Counted from the stretch's first letter, positions 29,880 to 39,728 are shown. The stretch: DNA of 64,000 nucleotides from Aquimarina algicola (GCF_006443095.1 NZ_VFWZ01000002.1:1302001-1366000), one strand, 5' to 3'. Numbers and translations: made by a program. The notes: generated by a model from the sequence alone, not told the origin.

Positions 29880-32006
29880 ATGAATTTGATTTCTTTTATT
29901 GCTAAACATGTTTCTGCTTCTGAAAAACAAATTTCTAATACAAATACTCTTTTAGATGATGGTGCTACCATTCCATTTATATCGAGATATCGCAAAGAAG
30001 CGACAGGAAATCTAGACGAAGTGATAATTGGTGAGATCGTAAAATATAAATCAGCTTTTGAAGCGTTACAAAAACGTAAAGAAAGTGTACTTACTGCTAT
30101 AAAAGAACAAGATAATTTAACTCCTGATCTAGAAAGAAAAATACAGGATGCAGAGACCTTAAATGAGGTAGAAGATTTATACTTACCCTACAAAAAGAAA
30201 AGAAAAACAAGAGCTACTATTGCCAAAGAACAAGGATTAGAACCACTTGCAAAAGTGATTATCAAACAGAATGAAGAAGAATTACTCCATGTGGCATCAC
30301 AGTACCTTAATGATGGTATTGAAACAGAAGAACAAGCATTACAAGGAGCAAGAGATATTATAGCAGAGTGGATAAATGAAGATCTAAAAATAAGAAACCG
30401 CCTAAGAAAATTATTCGAACGTAAGGCTACCATTGCATCTTTGGTCATTAAAACCAAAAAAGAAGAAGAAATTGCACAAAAATACCAGCAATATTTTGAG
30501 TGGGAAGAACTCTTATCTAAATGCCCTTCACATCGATTACTAGCGATCTTGAGAGCAGAAAAAGAAAAAGTAGTAAGGGTTAAAATTGCTGTACCTGAAG
30601 AAGATGCTCTTGATATTATAGATAGTATTATGATCAAGACAAATATTGAAGCTTGCACAGATCAGATGTTTCTTGCTATTTCTGATGCGTATAAACGATT
30701 ACTAGCACCTGCTATTGCTAATGAAGTACTGAATGCTGCCAAAGAAAAAGCAGACGATGGAGCGATAAAAGTATTTGCACAAAATTTAAGGCAATTACTA
30801 TTAGCATCTCCTTTAGGACAAAAGAAGATATTAGCACTTGATCCCGGATTTAAATCAGGTTGTAAAGTAGTTTGTTTGAGTGAGCATGGAGATTTGCTAC
30901 ATAACGAAAATATATACCCGCATCCACCACAAAGAGAAACAACAGTTGCCATAAAGAAAATAAAGTCACTTGTCAATGCTTACAAAATAGAAGCAATTGC
31001 AGTTGGTAATGGCACAGCTGCCAGAGAAACAGAAGCTTTTATAAAAAAAATACCATTTGAAAATCAAATACAGGTATTTATGGTTAATGAAAGTGGAGCA
31101 TCTGTATACTCAGCTTCAAAAATAGCTAGAGCCGAATTTCCTCAATACGATGTAACGGTAAGAGGAGCGGTTTCAATTGGTCGACGACTGGCAGACCCAC
31201 TAGCAGAACTTGTAAAAATAGACCCCAAAGCCATTGGAGTTGGCCAATATCAACATGATGTTGATCAAAGTAAACTAAAAAACGAACTCGATACAGTAGT
31301 AATGAGCTGTGTAAACAGTGTTGGTATTAATGTAAATACAGCAAGTATTTCTCTATTAAGTTATGTATCTGGTATCGGAGAAAAGCTTGCAGAGAATATT
31401 GTTGCATACCGTGCAGAAAATGGAGCAATGCAATCAAGAGAAGAATTAAAAAAAGTTCCTAGATTAGGGGGGAAAGCTTTTGAACAAGCAGCAGCTTTTT
31501 TAAGAATCACAAACCCAAAGAATCCTCTTGATAACTCTGCAGTGCATCCTGAGAGATATCAATTAGTTTCAAAAATGGCAAAAGATGTAGGCATTCCTAT
31601 CAATGAACTAATAGGAAACAAAGAAGCAATTACCAAAATTAAACTACAAGATTATATTACAGATGAGGTGGGACTTCCAACATTGAACGATATTATCAAG
31701 GAGTTGAATAAGCCGGGAGTTGATCCCAGAAAAAAAGCCAGGATATTTGAGTTTGACCCCAATGTAAAAACAATAGAAGACCTGAAAACAGGAATGAAGT
31801 TACCAGGAATTGTAAATAATATTACAAATTTTGGATGTTTTGTAGATATTGGGATTAAAGAAAGTGGTTTGATTCACATTTCAAAATTGGCAAACGAATT
31901 TATAAGTGATGTGAATAGTGTTGTGCAATTAAATCAACAGCTAGAAGTGACAGTTATAGATATAGACATTAGCAGAAAAAGAATTCAACTTTCTTTAATA
32001 GACTAA
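29880..32006 (+). CDS. tex: RNA-binding transcriptional accessory protein Tex
   Basis: The 708 residues cover the full Tex architecture. There is an N-terminal helical domain (ATIPFISRYRKEATGNLDEV), a YqgF/RNase H-like domain (ILALDPGFKSGCKVV, then AVGNGTAARETEAF), a helix-hairpin-helix pair (LSYVSGIGEKLAENIV, then KVPRLGGKAFEQAA) and a C-terminal S1 RNA-binding domain (GIVNNITNFGCFVDIGIKES). Tex is a conserved cytosolic nucleic-acid-binding protein that acts on transcription complexes in other bacteria. The gene is monocistronic and ends at a near-perfect terminator. A TATCTTTAG sequence at 29852 resembles those before the two preceding genes and may be a weak -7 box. Confidence 0.96.
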   Translation: MNLISFIAKHVSASEKQISNTNTLLDDGATIPFISRYRKEATGNLDEVIIGEIVKYKSAFEALQKRKESVLTAIKEQDNLTPDLERKIQDAETLNEVEDLYLPYKKKRKTRATIAKEQGLEPLAKVIIKQNEEELLHVASQYLNDGIETEEQALQGARDIIAEWINEDLKIRNRLRKLFERKATIASLVIKTKKEEEIAQKYQQYFEWEELLSKCPSHRLLAILRAEKEKVVRVKIAVPEEDALDIIDSIMIKTNIEACTDQMFLAISDAYKRLLAPAIANEVLNAAKEKADDGAIKVFAQNLRQLLLASPLGQKKILALDPGFKSGCKVVCLSEHGDLLHNENIYPHPPQRETTVAIKKIKSLVNAYKIEAIAVGNGTAARETEAFIKKIPFENQIQVFMVNESGASVYSASKIARAEFPQYDVTVRGAVSIGRRLADPLAELVKIDPKAIGVGQYQHDVDQSKLKNELDTVVMSCVNSVGINVNTASISLLSYVSGIGEKLAENIVAYRAENGAMQSREELKKVPRLGGKAFEQAAAFLRITNPKNPLDNSAVHPERYQLVSKMAKDVGIPINELIGNKEAITKIKLQDYITDEVGLPTLNDIIKELNKPGVDPRKKARIFEFDPNVKTIEDLKTGMKLPGIVNNITNFGCFVDIGIKESGLIHISKLANEFISDVNSVVQLNQQLEVTVIDIDISRKRIQLSLID

Positions 32007-32020
32007 CTTCATAAAACACA

Positions 32021-32055
32021 AAAAGCCTTGTTTTAATATACAAAACAAGGCTTTT
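32021..32055. terminator. Strong, probably bidirectional terminator between tex and tatA
   Basis: AAAAGCCTTGTTTT at 32021-32034 and AAAACAAGGCTTTT at 32042-32055 form a perfect 14-bp stem with a 7-base loop. A/T tails on both sides suit convergent transcription from tex and the minus-strand tatA gene. Confidence 0.9.
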
Positions 32056-32122
32056 AATGTAATAAATTATGAATACTCAGCTATGCCGAGTGAAATATCA
32101 AAGTGAAATGTATTCTTAACAA

Positions 32123-32308
32123 TTACTTTTTTTCGTCTATTTTAGGATCTTCCTCTTTAGAAGCATCTTTAAACTCTTTAATGCCACTACCAAGACCTCT
32201 CATTAATTCAGGAATTTTCTTTCCTCCAAATAAGAGTAAAACAATTACTACTATTAGAGCAATCTGCCATGGGCCAATCATTCCTAAAACTATATTAGAT
32301 ACAACCAT
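32123..32308 (-). CDS. tatA: Twin-arginine translocase subunit TatA/TatE
   Basis: The 61-residue protein has one N-terminal membrane helix ([22 protein letters not shown]) with the family FGGKKIPEL hinge, followed by an amphipathic helix ([16 protein letters not shown]) and a short acidic/basic tail. TatA forms the variable-size pore that exports folded proteins bearing RR signal peptides. TatC is not in this window. The gene is transcribed away from the M23 peptidase and has a well-formed promoter upstream. The overlapping plus-strand frame is its shadow. Confidence 0.92.
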   Translation of the reverse strand: MVVSNIVLGMIGPWQIALIVVIVLLLFGGKKIPELMRGLGSGIKEFKDASKEEDPKIDEKK

Positions 32309-32329
32309 GATTATAATTAATTTAGATTA

Positions 32330-32357
32330 CAAATTTAACAAGAAATGCCGAGATCAA
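32330..32357 (-). promoter_or_regulatory. Promoter for tatA
   Basis: Read on the minus strand, TTG (32357-32355), a 17-base spacer and TAAATTTG (32337-32330) match the Bacteroidota -33/-7 pattern. The -7 box lies 21 bases before the tatA start. This is the best-formed promoter in the window. Confidence 0.6.
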
Positions 32358-32500
32358 CACAATTAAAATAATCTTTAACCAAATTAAATCAGAGGAAACC
32401 TGTTAGATTTATGTTTTTATACATATAATTTAAATTTATTTTATGATTTCTAAACGATTTGCATGTTCAAAACGTTTTAAACTAATATCACCAGATTACG

Positions 32501-32508
32501 TATATTTG
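32501..32508 (+). promoter_or_regulatory. Candidate -7 promoter box for the M23 peptidase operon
   Basis: TATATTTG matches TAnnTTTG exactly and lies 39 bases before the ATG of the M23 gene. No convincing -33 TTG is seen. It would drive the M23/GH3/nucleosidase-like gene set. Confidence 0.45.
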
Positions 32509-32547
32509 TAGTCATTACGATCAATATTTGATATTTCTTAGAGGAGC

Positions 32548-33420
32548 ATGCCAAAGAAAAAGAAAGAACAGAAAAGAATAACCAGAAAGCTACTTAATAA
32601 GTACCGCTTGGTGATTCTTAATGAAGATACTTTTGAAGAAAGAATCTCTTTTAAGCTTAATAGGCTTAATGTTTTTGTTATGGTTACCATTACATCTATT
32701 CTTCTTATTTCGGGAACCATATTTTTGATAGCATTTACACCACTCAGAGAATACATACCAGGATACTCATCTACATCACTTAATTTGAAAGCGACTAGAC
32801 TTGCTACAACCACAGATTCGTTAGAATCTGTAATGATTTTACATCAAAACTATTATAGTTCGATAAGAAAAGTACTTACAGGAGATGTTAAGACTGTAGA
32901 ATTTGATAAAGATTCTGCGGTACAAGCGCAAAAGTTGAACACAGAAGAGGTTGACTTGACCCCTTCTCAACAAGATATTAAGTTAAGAGAAGAGGTATCT
33001 AAAGAGGATAAGTACAATTTGTTTGAGGATGAAAAGTCTGATGTTGATTTTTCACTTTTTCCTCCCGTAAAAGGAAATATAACATCTGCTTATAACGTAA
33101 ATGAAAAACATTATGGTATTGATGTAGCTGTCCCAAAAGATACACCTGTAAAATCTGCAGCTTCAGGAACAGTTATTTTTTCAGAATGGACCGCAGAAAC
33201 AGGACATGTGATGATCATCAAACATGATAAAAATCTAATTACAGCATATAAACACAATGCTTCACTTACCAAACAACAAGGAGAAAAAGTAAGAGCGGGA
33301 GAAGTGATTGCTACTGCTGGTTCTACAGGAGAATTATCAACAGGACCGCATTTACATTTTGAATTATGGAAGGATGGTTATCCAACAGACCCTTCTAACT
33401 TTATTGATTTTGAACAATAA
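32548..33420 (+). CDS. Membrane-anchored M23 (LytM) family metallopeptidase
   Basis: The 290-residue protein has a basic cytosolic N-terminus (PKKKKEQKRITRKLLNKYR), one membrane helix near residues 48-70 (VMVTITSILLISGTIFLI), a periplasmic linker and a C-terminal LytM domain. The zinc ligands are visible as H188 and D192 in HYGIDV and H270 in HLHFE, with H268 nearby, so the enzyme looks catalytically competent. M23 enzymes cut peptide cross-links in peptidoglycan. The gene is followed 8 bases later by the GH3 gene. This M23-GH3 pairing beside tatA is, from memory, conserved in Flavobacteriaceae. Confidence 0.92.
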   Translation: MPKKKKEQKRITRKLLNKYRLVILNEDTFEERISFKLNRLNVFVMVTITSILLISGTIFLIAFTPLREYIPGYSSTSLNLKATRLATTTDSLESVMILHQNYYSSIRKVLTGDVKTVEFDKDSAVQAQKLNTEEVDLTPSQQDIKLREEVSKEDKYNLFEDEKSDVDFSLFPPVKGNITSAYNVNEKHYGIDVAVPKDTPVKSAASGTVIFSEWTAETGHVMIIKHDKNLITAYKHNASLTKQQGEKVRAGEVIATAGSTGELSTGPHLHFELWKDGYPTDPSNFIDFEQ

Positions 33421-33428
33421 AATTATCT

Positions 33429-34928
33429 ATGTCTTTAAAATCATTTGGGGCTAAAGTTTTTGCCAAGCACATTCGTAAGAAAATCAATATTTGGGCATCA
33501 AACCCTATCAAGACTCAAGAAAAAGTTTTTAAATATCTGATCGAAACCGCAAAAGATACCGAGTTTGGAGTAGATCATAATTTTCAGGAAATACAAAATC
33601 ATGCAGATTTTGTAAAAAAAGTTCCGATTCGAGATTATGAGCAGCTTAGGCCCTATGTCGATAAGGTTGTTGATGGAGATAAAAATATTCTCTGGCCGGG
33701 AATTCCATTATACTTTGCAAAAACATCAGGAACAACCAGTGGATCAAAATACATCCCCTTGACCAAAGAATCAATCCCTACACATATAGCAGCAGCTAGG
33801 AATGCTATTTTATGCTACATCGAAGAAACAGGAAAGAGTAGCTTTGTAGATGGTAAAATGATATTTCTTCAAGGAAGTCCCGAATTAGAAGAAAAAAATG
33901 GCATCAAGCTAGGAAGACTTTCAGGAATTGTAGCACACTATGTTCCCAAATATCTTCAAAAAAACCGAATGCCAAGTTGGGAAACAAATTGTATTGAAGA
34001 CTGGGAAACAAAAGTAGATGCTGTAGTAGAAGAAACAGTAGATCAAAACATGACAGTCATTAGTGGGATTCCTCCCTGGGTGCAGATGTATTTTGAAAAA
34101 CTTCAACAAAAAACAAACAAAGACATAGGAGATATCTTTAAGAGTTTTGAATTGTTTATTTATGGTGGTGTAAACTTCCAACCTTACAAAAACACTTTTG
34201 AAAAATTAATAGGAAGAAAAGTGGCAGGTATCGAGTTATATCCTGCTTCCGAAGGTTTTTTTGCATTTCAGGATCGTCAAAAAGAAAAAGGAATGTTATT
34301 GCAGTTAGATTCTGGTATGTTTTATGAATTTGTTAAAGCAGACGAGTTTTTTGACGAAAATCCAAAAAGACTTACGATTGGTGAAGTAGAAACAGATGTT
34401 AATTATGTTATGCTCGTATCTACCAGTGCTGGATTGTGGGCATATAATATTGGTGATACCGTACAATTTAGAAGCCTTTCTCCGTATAGAGTCGTGGTGT
34501 CGGGTAGAATAAAACATTTTATCTCTGCTTTTGGAGAACATGTCATTGGAAAAGAAGTAGATCAAGCACTCAAAGACGGAGTAGATGCTACAGGGTCTCT
34601 TATTAATGATTTTACAGTTGCTCCTCAAGTCAATCCAAATGATGGATCATTGCCCTACCACGAATGGTTTATAGAATTCAAAGAAACACCAGATGATATT
34701 GATGCCTTAGTTATGGCTATCGAAAAGTCATTGAGAACACAAAACTCATATTACGATGATTTGATAGAAGGAAAAATACTGAGTACCCTCAAAATAACCA
34801 ATGTTCCTAATGGAGGATTTCAAAAATACATGAAATCTGTTGGCAAACTAGGAGGTCAAAATAAACTACCAAGACTATCTAACGATAGAAATATTGCAGA
34901 TGCGCTCACAACTATGATAGACAAATAA
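33429..34928 (+). CDS. GH3 auxin-responsive promoter family protein (adenylate-forming)
   Basis: The 499 residues have the full GH3-fold length. The ATP/AMP loop is TSGTTSGSKYIPL, followed by SGIPPWVQMYFE, a YPASEGFFAFQ motif and the GDTVQFRSLSPYRVVVSGR hinge-region motif. Plant GH3 enzymes adenylate acyl acids and couple them to amino acids. The bacterial substrates are unknown, so amide or ester ligase activity is only inferred from the fold. It lies in a tight operon, 8 bases after the M23 peptidase and 23 bases before the next gene. Confidence 0.88.
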   Translation: MSLKSFGAKVFAKHIRKKINIWASNPIKTQEKVFKYLIETAKDTEFGVDHNFQEIQNHADFVKKVPIRDYEQLRPYVDKVVDGDKNILWPGIPLYFAKTSGTTSGSKYIPLTKESIPTHIAAARNAILCYIEETGKSSFVDGKMIFLQGSPELEEKNGIKLGRLSGIVAHYVPKYLQKNRMPSWETNCIEDWETKVDAVVEETVDQNMTVISGIPPWVQMYFEKLQQKTNKDIGDIFKSFELFIYGGVNFQPYKNTFEKLIGRKVAGIELYPASEGFFAFQDRQKEKGMLLQLDSGMFYEFVKADEFFDENPKRLTIGEVETDVNYVMLVSTSAGLWAYNIGDTVQFRSLSPYRVVVSGRIKHFISAFGEHVIGKEVDQALKDGVDATGSLINDFTVAPQVNPNDGSLPYHEWFIEFKETPDDIDALVMAIEKSLRTQNSYYDDLIEGKILSTLKITNVPNGGFQKYMKSVGKLGGQNKLPRLSNDRNIADALTTMIDK

Positions 34929-34951
34929 GTTATATTTGCTACGAAAAACAT

Positions 34952-36649
34952 ATGGCTAATCTAAAATTACAAGGAAGAACAAGGGCACAAGAAAGTTCTA
35001 GTGCAATAGAGCGCATGTATATTACAATGCGTCATTTATTCAATCGTGGATTTTATAAACCGATGGGCGTTTCTGGTGATACACTTAGAGAAGCACTACT
35101 CACATTACGACCTGAAATCTATGGATCAATAGCAGAAGAAAAAGTAGAGCTTAATGGCTTGCTATATGTGATTGATCGCTTACCAATAGGTATAGAAGAG
35201 TGTAGATACATAAACCTCACAAGTGATGAAGGGTATAAAAACTCACATTTCAAAGTAATTGTACCTCCCAAAAGACGCAGAAACTGTTATCGTATTGACG
35301 AAGAACAGATGAATATTGAGATCACTAGAGGCCGATCTGAAATCTATGATATTTTGACTCATATTACATTTTTGTTTATTGAAGCGCATAAGATTATGGA
35401 TCGTGTTGTTATCAATGAACAAGGAAGCGTTACCAGAGATTGGCAAAAGCTTGAAAAAGCAGTATTGTCTAAGAAAGAATTGACTAATGTCGAAAGAGAA
35501 GTTGCATTAACACATACAGCCAATATTTTAGGAAGAACATTTGAAGAAGTATCATCCTTATATAGTAGTTTTTCATGCCTAGAGAATAAAGAAAGATTCT
35601 TACACATAATCTATTGGTTAGGTAAACTTGCTATTGAAGAATCAATAGAAGACAAAAAGCGTATTGTAACATTTAGCCCGGTGCTTAGAGAGCGATTAGG
35701 GCATCATATACATGGAGAAATTTGGGCTACCGAAATAAAGAAAAAATTACAGGAGCTAGACATATTAAATAGACCAATACATATTATTAGTGCTAATATG
35801 CATAGTGTGATGAATACACTGTATGCTCCTTCAGCTTTAAAGGTAGAACTTAAAAACAAAAGTACTTTTGATATTTATGAGGCACTAAGCGAACAAAAGA
35901 ATGATAAGCTTAGGGCAAAAGTTCAAAAACTAGCCTTGCAAAAAGGAATGACCTATATAGAGGATCATAGTGGTGCAAACATTAATGTTCAGATTTTTGA
36001 TACAGCCAAATATATCGAGAATGAATACAAAAACCTTATATCTGACCTTGATGAACATCAAAAACCAGTTATAGTTGTTATGGATTATGCTTTTGGAGAG
36101 CAAGCATATGAGACAATGGATGAACTATTGAAACCATATACAACGCCAGAAGGTATTAAGACTCATATTGATGTAAAATCGATTTCGATTATGGGTAAAG
36201 CAGGAATATTAGAAGGAGGCAAAGGAGATATTATGATTCCTACTGCACATGTTTTTGAAGGAACAGCAGATAATTATCCTTTTAGGAATCAACTGAAAAA
36301 GAAAGATCTTGAAGGTAAAGGAATTGATATCTATGATGGCGCAATGATAACAGTATTGGGAACTTCTCTTCAAAATAGAGATATTCTCAAATTTTTCCAC
36401 GATTCTACATGGAATGTTATTGGTCTAGAAATGGAAGGCGCTCACTATCAAAAAGCGATACAATCTGCATCAAAACTTAGAGGAAGTATAAGTCCAAAAG
36501 TAAAAGTAAGATATGCATATTATGCATCAGATAATCCTCTAGAAACAGGAAGTACATTAGCATCAGGAGGATTGGGTACTACAGGAGTAAAACCAACGTA
36601 TCTGATTACCGAAAAAATAATAGAGCAAATATTTAACGAAAAACAATAA
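34952..36649 (+). CDS. Uncharacterised Bacteroidota protein with nucleosidase/phosphorylase-like C-terminus
   Basis: The 565-residue protein has no signal peptide or membrane helix and is likely cytosolic. The N-terminal 280 residues (starting LKLQGRTRAQESSSAIERM) belong to a family I recall only as a domain of unknown function, possibly DUF6909. Residues from about 370 read like the nucleoside phosphorylase/AMP nucleosidase fold: an IVVMDYAFG strand, ISIMGKAGILEGGKGDIMIPTAHV resembling the G-x-AG-x(n)-GDI-x-P core (here split by this description), and GLEMEGAHYQKA resembling the EMEGA ribose-binding motif. Enzymatic activity on a nucleotide or nucleoside is plausible but unproven. It ends with a TAATG overlap with the Wzz-like gene. 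Confidence 0.6.
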   Translation: MANLKLQGRTRAQESSSAIERMYITMRHLFNRGFYKPMGVSGDTLREALLTLRPEIYGSIAEEKVELNGLLYVIDRLPIGIEECRYINLTSDEGYKNSHFKVIVPPKRRRNCYRIDEEQMNIEITRGRSEIYDILTHITFLFIEAHKIMDRVVINEQGSVTRDWQKLEKAVLSKKELTNVEREVALTHTANILGRTFEEVSSLYSSFSCLENKERFLHIIYWLGKLAIEESIEDKKRIVTFSPVLRERLGHHIHGEIWATEIKKKLQELDILNRPIHIISANMHSVMNTLYAPSALKVELKNKSTFDIYEALSEQKNDKLRAKVQKLALQKGMTYIEDHSGANINVQIFDTAKYIENEYKNLISDLDEHQKPVIVVMDYAFGEQAYETMDELLKPYTTPEGIKTHIDVKSISIMGKAGILEGGKGDIMIPTAHVFEGTADNYPFRNQLKKKDLEGKGIDIYDGAMITVLGTSLQNRDILKFFHDSTWNVIGLEMEGAHYQKAIQSASKLRGSISPKVKVRYAYYASDNPLETGSTLASGGLGTTGVKPTYLITEKIIEQIFNEKQ

Positions 36650-37653
36650 TGAATCAAAACCAACATACAGATGAGATAGATCTAATGCAACTTTTTAGCA
36701 TGATCAAAGAAGGTTTTAGAAGTTTTCTAAAACTTATCATTTCTGTAATCCTATTTTATAAGAAAAAAGCCATTTTGTTTATTATTATTTTGATACTAAG
36801 CGGTGGTTTAGGTTATTTTATGGATAAATATCAAGGTGCAGGAACTGATTATGTACAAGAAGTTATTATAGAGCCTAAGTATAATAGTACAAAATTTATT
36901 TATGGTTTTATAGAAGAATTTGAGGATAATTTAAAAGATGAAAATTTTATAAAAAAAATAGGAATTGACCTCTCTGAAGTTGAAAATATAAGTGAGATAA
37001 CCATAGAACCTGTTGTAAAAGGAACAGATGTTTTAGATGACCTTCAAGATCGATATGAAAATCGAGAGTTTTTTAAAGATGTGATGGAAGCATATCAGGA
37101 AGACCAATTAAAAGAAGAAGGGTTTCGAGATTTTTACAAGCATCATTTAATTACTTTTAAATTTAAAAGCAATAAAGAATACAATAATAATATCACAGAA
37201 TCGATTCTTAATTATATTAAATCAAATGAATATTATAAAGAACTAGCATTATTTATACAAAAGCAGAATCGAGAAAACCTTAATAGAAATAAAGCTTCGA
37301 TTGATTTTATTGATAAATATCTTAAAAATCTCGAAGAAGCACCTTTACAAATTGAAAAAGAAAATGTAATCATTAGTAGAGATCAAGAAAATGAAATGCC
37401 AATGGTATCTGTAGCTTCTCTCTTACAAAAGAAAGAACTTTTGATAGAAATGGTCAATGAACAAGAACAAACATTAGCTTTTGATCAAGATATATTTACT
37501 TATGTTTACAATAGTGATGTAATTAGTAAAAAGAAAAAATTACTAGGCAAATCTATGCTATCATTACCCTTAGTTTTCTTTGTAATCGTTTCTTTGATTT
37601 TCTTTTTAAGGTATTTATTTAGAGAAGCTAATCGTTTTGTAAATAATCAGTAG
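36649..37653 (+). CDS. Wzz-like polysaccharide chain-length determinant protein
   Basis: The 334-residue protein has one membrane helix near residues 38-60 (KKAILFIIILILSGGLGYF) and another near 300-322 (LPLVFFVIVSLIFFLRYLF). These enclose a charged, largely helical periplasmic domain, which is the layout of the Wzz/PCP family that sets O-antigen or capsule chain length. No kinase domain or proline-rich tail is present. The start codon overlaps the stop of the preceding gene by one base, yet this protein is the logical first member of the polysaccharide locus that follows. Sequence conservation is low in this family, so the call rests mainly on topology and context. Confidence 0.65.
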   Translation: MNQNQHTDEIDLMQLFSMIKEGFRSFLKLIISVILFYKKKAILFIIILILSGGLGYFMDKYQGAGTDYVQEVIIEPKYNSTKFIYGFIEEFEDNLKDENFIKKIGIDLSEVENISEITIEPVVKGTDVLDDLQDRYENREFFKDVMEAYQEDQLKEEGFRDFYKHHLITFKFKSNKEYNNNITESILNYIKSNEYYKELALFIQKQNRENLNRNKASIDFIDKYLKNLEEAPLQIEKENVIISRDQENEMPMVSVASLLQKKELLIEMVNEQEQTLAFDQDIFTYVYNSDVISKKKKLLGKSMLSLPLVFFVIVSLIFFLRYLFREANRFVNNQ

Positions 37654-37697
37654 TTTTTAAAATATATAAATGCTCTTAAATAAATACGAATGAGACT

Positions 37698-38666
37698 ATG
37701 TTATATCCACTAAAATTTCATCCAATTTTAAAAGAAAAAATCTGGGGAGGCAATAAACTACTTGATGTTTTAAAAAAACCTGTTTCTGGAAACAACACTG
37801 GAGAGAGCTGGGAGATTTCTACGGTCAATAATAACATTTCTATTGTTTCTAATGGCATATTTGCAGGAGAACAATTAGATAGTCTTATCAAAGAGCATAA
37901 AGAAAAAATATTAGGAAAAAAAATATATCAACAATTTGGAGATCAGTTTCCTTTATTGATTAAATTTATAGATGCTAAAGAAGATTTATCTGTTCAATTG
38001 CATCCTAATGATGAGTTAGCAAAGAAAAGACATGACTCTTTTGGAAAAACCGAAATGTGGTATGTTGTTCAGGCAGATGATAGTGCGCAATTGATTGTGG
38101 GCTTTAATAAAGACACCTCTGTAGAAGAATATCAAGAATATCTGGACAACGGAAAAGTAATAGATCTACTTAATTTTGAAAACGTTTCAAAAGGTGATAG
38201 TTATTTTATTAAAGCGGGAACAATTCATGCTATAGGAGGAGGGTGTTTGATAGCAGAAATACAGCAAACATCTGATATCACCTATAGGGTGTATGATTGG
38301 GATCGTAAAGATAGTGAAGGGAAATCAAGAGAATTACACACAGAGCAAGCATTAGAGGCATTGCATTTCGAATATGACAACTCCCATAGATTACACTACG
38401 ATTCAGATATTAATACTCCCAATAACTTAATCTCTACAACATATTTTACTACAAATACATTAAATATAAAATCTAACTTAGTAAGAGATTATAGCACTAT
38501 AGATTCATTCAAAATTTTGATGTGTGTAGAAGGAAATGGCAATATTATACATGAAGATACTTCTTATGCTATCAATTTGGGTGAAACCTTATTAGTACCT
38601 GCAAAAATTGATAAAGTTAGGCTAGAAAGTGACAATAAATTGAAACTTTTAGAGGTTTATATTTAA
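37698..38666 (+). CDS. manA: Mannose-6-phosphate isomerase, class I
   Basis: The 322 residues match the short (Bacillus-type) form of class I phosphomannose isomerase. Visible motifs are the N-terminal KIWGGNKL, GESWEIS, the metal-binding cupin segment LSVQLHPND, GKTEMWYVV and IKAGTIHAIGGG, then a YRVYDWDR strand. The enzyme interconverts fructose-6-phosphate and mannose-6-phosphate with a bound zinc ion and so feeds GDP-mannose or related sugars. It starts 44 bases after the Wzz-like gene and 4 bases before rfbB, so it is almost certainly transcribed with the sugar nucleotide genes. Confidence 0.93.
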   Translation: MLYPLKFHPILKEKIWGGNKLLDVLKKPVSGNNTGESWEISTVNNNISIVSNGIFAGEQLDSLIKEHKEKILGKKIYQQFGDQFPLLIKFIDAKEDLSVQLHPNDELAKKRHDSFGKTEMWYVVQADDSAQLIVGFNKDTSVEEYQEYLDNGKVIDLLNFENVSKGDSYFIKAGTIHAIGGGCLIAEIQQTSDITYRVYDWDRKDSEGKSRELHTEQALEALHFEYDNSHRLHYDSDINTPNNLISTTYFTTNTLNIKSNLVRDYSTIDSFKILMCVEGNGNIIHEDTSYAINLGETLLVPAKIDKVRLESDNKLKLLEVYI

Positions 38667-38670
38667 TATT

Positions 38671-39687
38671 ATGAAGAAGAGTATATTAGTGACAGGCGGA
38701 GCAGGGTTCATTGGCTCAAATTATATAAATTTCAAAGTAAACGACCCCGAAGTAAGGATAATTAATTTAGACAAACTTACTTATGCGGCAGATATAAACA
38801 ATATCAATGTTAACGATGCTTATAATTATCACTTCATAAAGGGAGATATCTGTGATGCAGATTTGATCACCAAAATTTTTGAAGAATATAATATTGATAC
38901 TGTTGTACACTTTGCAGCAGAATCACATGTTGATAATTCTATTACAGGTCCAAAAGCATTTATAGAAACGAATATTGTAGGTACTTTTAACCTATTGCAA
39001 ACGGCCTATCAATTGTGGATGGAGGGACCAAATCAATACAATCCAGATTATAAAAATGCACGTTTTTTACATGTTTCTACAGATGAGGTTTATGGAACTT
39101 TAGGAAAAACAGGTCTTTTTACAGAAAATACACCATACGCACCAAATAGCCCGTATAGTGCATCTAAAGCCTCTTCAGATATGTTGGTTCGTAGTTATTT
39201 TCACACCTATGGATTACCAGTAGTCACTACAAATTGTTCAAATAATTATGGTCCTAAGCAACATGACGAAAAATTGATTCCGACCATTATTAGAAAAGCA
39301 ATTAATGAAGAAGAAATCCCTATCTATGGTGATGGTAAAAACATTCGAGATTGGTTGTATGTTGAAGATCATTGCAAAGGGATAGATCTAGCATTAAACA
39401 AAGGAACAGTTGGAGAAACATACAATATAGGAGGTAAAAACGAAAGAGAAAACATATACATTGCATCAACGATCTGTACTATTTTGGACAGAGTTCATCC
39501 AAGAAATAATAATAAGAAGTATGAAGAACTTATTACTTATGTTACTGATCGACCAGGTCATGATTTTAGATATGCCATTGATGCTTCTAAAATAGAAAAT
39601 GATTTGGGGTGGAAAGCCAAAGAAAACTTTGAGACCGGGATTGAGAAAACTATATCTTGGTATCTAAAAAAGTATCACAAAGATTAA
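38671..39687 (+). CDS. rfbB: dTDP-glucose 4,6-dehydratase
   Basis: The 338-residue extended SDR enzyme has the NAD-binding loop TGGAGFIGSN, HFAAESHVDNS, VSTDEVYGTLG and the catalytic YSASKASSD (Tyr-x-x-x-Lys) motif. It also has NNYGPKQHDEKLIP, typical of RmlB rather than GalE. It converts dTDP-glucose to dTDP-4-keto-6-deoxyglucose in the cytosol, the second step to dTDP-L-rhamnose. The three other rhamnose genes follow immediately. Confidence 0.97.
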   Translation: MKKSILVTGGAGFIGSNYINFKVNDPEVRIINLDKLTYAADINNINVNDAYNYHFIKGDICDADLITKIFEEYNIDTVVHFAAESHVDNSITGPKAFIETNIVGTFNLLQTAYQLWMEGPNQYNPDYKNARFLHVSTDEVYGTLGKTGLFTENTPYAPNSPYSASKASSDMLVRSYFHTYGLPVVTTNCSNNYGPKQHDEKLIPTIIRKAINEEEIPIYGDGKNIRDWLYVEDHCKGIDLALNKGTVGETYNIGGKNERENIYIASTICTILDRVHPRNNNKKYEELITYVTDRPGHDFRYAIDASKIENDLGWKAKENFETGIEKTISWYLKKYHKD

Positions 39688-39728
39688 AACATATCAATAT
39701 TATATTTCTATTGTAAAAAGCACTTTTA

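Noticed and set aside
30188..30976. Antisense frames of 156 and 104 residues within tex
   Set aside because: They mirror codon bias of the tex gene and have no start context or family features.
32103..32366. Plus-strand frame over the tatA region
   Set aside because: The minus strand encodes a clear TatA with the FGGKKIPEL motif and has its own promoter; the plus-strand frame is a shadow.
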